Assembly: GCA_937920575.1 (NCBI GenBank)
Contig: CAKZSF010000204.1
Location: forward strand, 1 to 5,725
Source: an uncultured Sphingomonadaceae bacterium
GTDB taxonomy: Bacteria > Pseudomonadota > Alphaproteobacteria > Sphingomonadales > Sphingomonadaceae
Length of the DNA: 5,725 bases
Direction of reading: 5' to 3'
Shown: positions 4,809-5,725 of the stretch, one piece after another
Position numbering within the stretch: the first letter of the stretch is position 1
Layout: every line of letters starts with the position of its first letter
Translations under genes and position numbers: made by a program
Notes under the pieces: generated by a model
The model's database searches: none
What the model was told of the DNA's origin: nothing
Seen by the model: the letters and a program-made list of their open reading frames with translations, nothing else

Positions 4809-5725
4809 ATGTCCGATCTTTTCCCCGACAGCCTTCCGCAATCCTCTAGCGGTGATGAACCAAGCGCCGATGCGCCCTTGGCCGACCGCCTGCGCCCGCG
4901 CGCCTTGGATGAGGTGATCGGTCAGGAGCATCTCACCGGGCCAGAGGGCGCAATTGGACGGATGGTCAATGCGGGACGGCTTTCCAGCATGATCCTCTGG
5001 GGCCCACCGGGAACGGGCAAAACCAGCATCGCAAGGCTGCTGGCCAATGCCGTGGGAATGCGTTTCGAGGCAATCAGCGCGGTATTCTCAGGCGTTGCCG
5101 ATTTGAAGAAGGCATTCGCTGGTGCGCAGACCGCAGCCAAGGCCGGGCAACGCACGCTGCTTTTCGTAGACGAGATCCACCGCTTCAATCGCGCACAGCA
5201 AGATGGTTTTCTGCCCTATGTGGAACAAGGTTCTGTCACGCTGGTCGGGGCGACCACAGAGAACCCCAGCTTCGCTCTGAACGCTGCCTTGCTCAGCCGC
5301 GCGCAAGTGCTGATCCTGCATCGTTTGGACGCGGTGGCTTTGTCGCAATTGTTGGATCGTGCGGAGGAACTGGAAGAGCCGCTTCCGCTCACCTCCGACG
5401 CGCGCGAAGCCTTGGTTGCGAGTGCCGATGGCGATGGGCGATTTTTGCTCAATCAGGCGGAAACGCTCTACAACGCCCAGATCGCAGAACCTCTCGATCC
5501 AGCTGCGCTTGGCGCGTTCCTACAACGCCGTGTCGCCGTCTATGATAAGGACCGCGATGGCCACTACAATCTGATCAGCGCGCTCCACAAATCGCTGAGA
5601 GGGTCAGACCCGCAAGCGTCGCTGTATTACATGGCCAGAATGCTGACCGCAGGCGAAGAGCCGCTCTATGTGCTGCGCCGTTTGGTGCGGTTTGCGAGCG
5701 AAGACATTGGCCTCGCCGATCCGCA
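4809..5725 (+). CDS. rarA: Replication-associated recombination protein A (AAA+ ATPase), 5' part
   Basis: The first 305 residues of RarA (MgsA; Mgs1/WRNIP1 in eukaryotes), cut by the right edge; the family is about 430-450 residues. It is an AAA+ ATPase related to clamp-loader subunits and RuvB, acting at stalled replication forks with SSB. Visible motifs in order: PLADRLRPRALDEVIGQEHL (23-42), Walker A GPPGTGKT (65-72), Walker B LLFVDEIH (117-124), the RarA-specific RFNRAQQDGFLPYVE (125-139), sensor 1 GATTEN (147-152), arginine finger LLSR (Arg164) and sensor 2 GDGR (Arg211). The tetramerisation region starts with YDKDRDGHYNLISALHKSLRGSDPQ and runs on to FASEDIGLADP at the edge. The ATG at 4809 is preferred because it gives the usual short MSDLF start next to a plausible promoter. 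An in-frame ATG at 4752 would add 19 unusual residues and lie inside the divergent promoter. Confidence 0.96.
   Translation, partial: MSDLFPDSLPQSSSGDEPSADAPLADRLRPRALDEVIGQEHLTGPEGAIGRMVNAGRLSSMILWGPPGTGKTSIARLLANAVGMRFEAISAVFSGVADLKKAFAGAQTAAKAGQRTLLFVDEIHRFNRAQQDGFLPYVEQGSVTLVGATTENPSFALNAALLSRAQVLILHRLDAVALSQLLDRAEELEEPLPLTSDAREALVASADGDGRFLLNQAETLYNAQIAEPLDPAALGAFLQRRVAVYDKDRDGHYNLISALHKSLRGSDPQASLYYMARMLTAGEEPLYVLRRLVRFASEDIGLADP

Overview
The window looks like ordinary chromosome from an alphaproteobacterium, most likely a sphingomonad (Erythrobacteraceae/Sphingomonadaceae type). This is inferred from the moderately GC-rich coding style, the short intergenic gaps, and the character of the RarA and permease proteins. 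It cannot be proven from the sequence alone. I see no mobile elements, CRISPR arrays, tRNA or rRNA genes, and no clear sign of horizontal transfer.

Layout. Positions 1-1344 (+) hold the C-terminal part of a YbbP-like ABC transporter permease (FtsX/MacB superfamily), cut by the left edge. After an 83-base gap rich in short inverted repeats come two redox genes on the same strand. The first is a small membrane-anchored or secreted thioredoxin-fold protein with a CPTC site (1428-1829). The second is a CcdA/DsbD-type membrane thiol electron transporter (1872-2591). A VOC (glyoxalase/dioxygenase-fold) protein (2632-3024) and a GT4 glycosyltransferase of the SQD2/MgtA/PimB type (3093-4253) follow in the same direction with gaps of 40 and 68 bases. 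A convergent gene for a four-helix membrane protein (4266-4727, -) ends 12 bases from the glycosyltransferase. Diverging from it, the gene for the AAA+ recombination factor RarA (MgsA) starts at 4809 and runs off the right edge.

How the genes work together. The clearest functional unit is the thioredoxin-CcdA pair. CcdA-type proteins carry electrons from cytoplasmic thioredoxin across the membrane, and the adjacent exported thioredoxin-fold protein is the natural acceptor, so together they resemble a DsbD split into separate polypeptides. The permease, the VOC protein and the glycosyltransferase share their direction but have no evident functional link to that pair. The membrane-protein gene and rarA appear to be divergently transcribed from overlapping promoters between 4749 and 4800.

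I found no convincing undescribed system. The points most worth checking are the apparent loss of the cis-proline in the thioredoxin, a hairpin that could mask its ribosome binding site, the shared divergent promoter with a possibly leaderless rarA, and the non-canonical metal site of the VOC protein.
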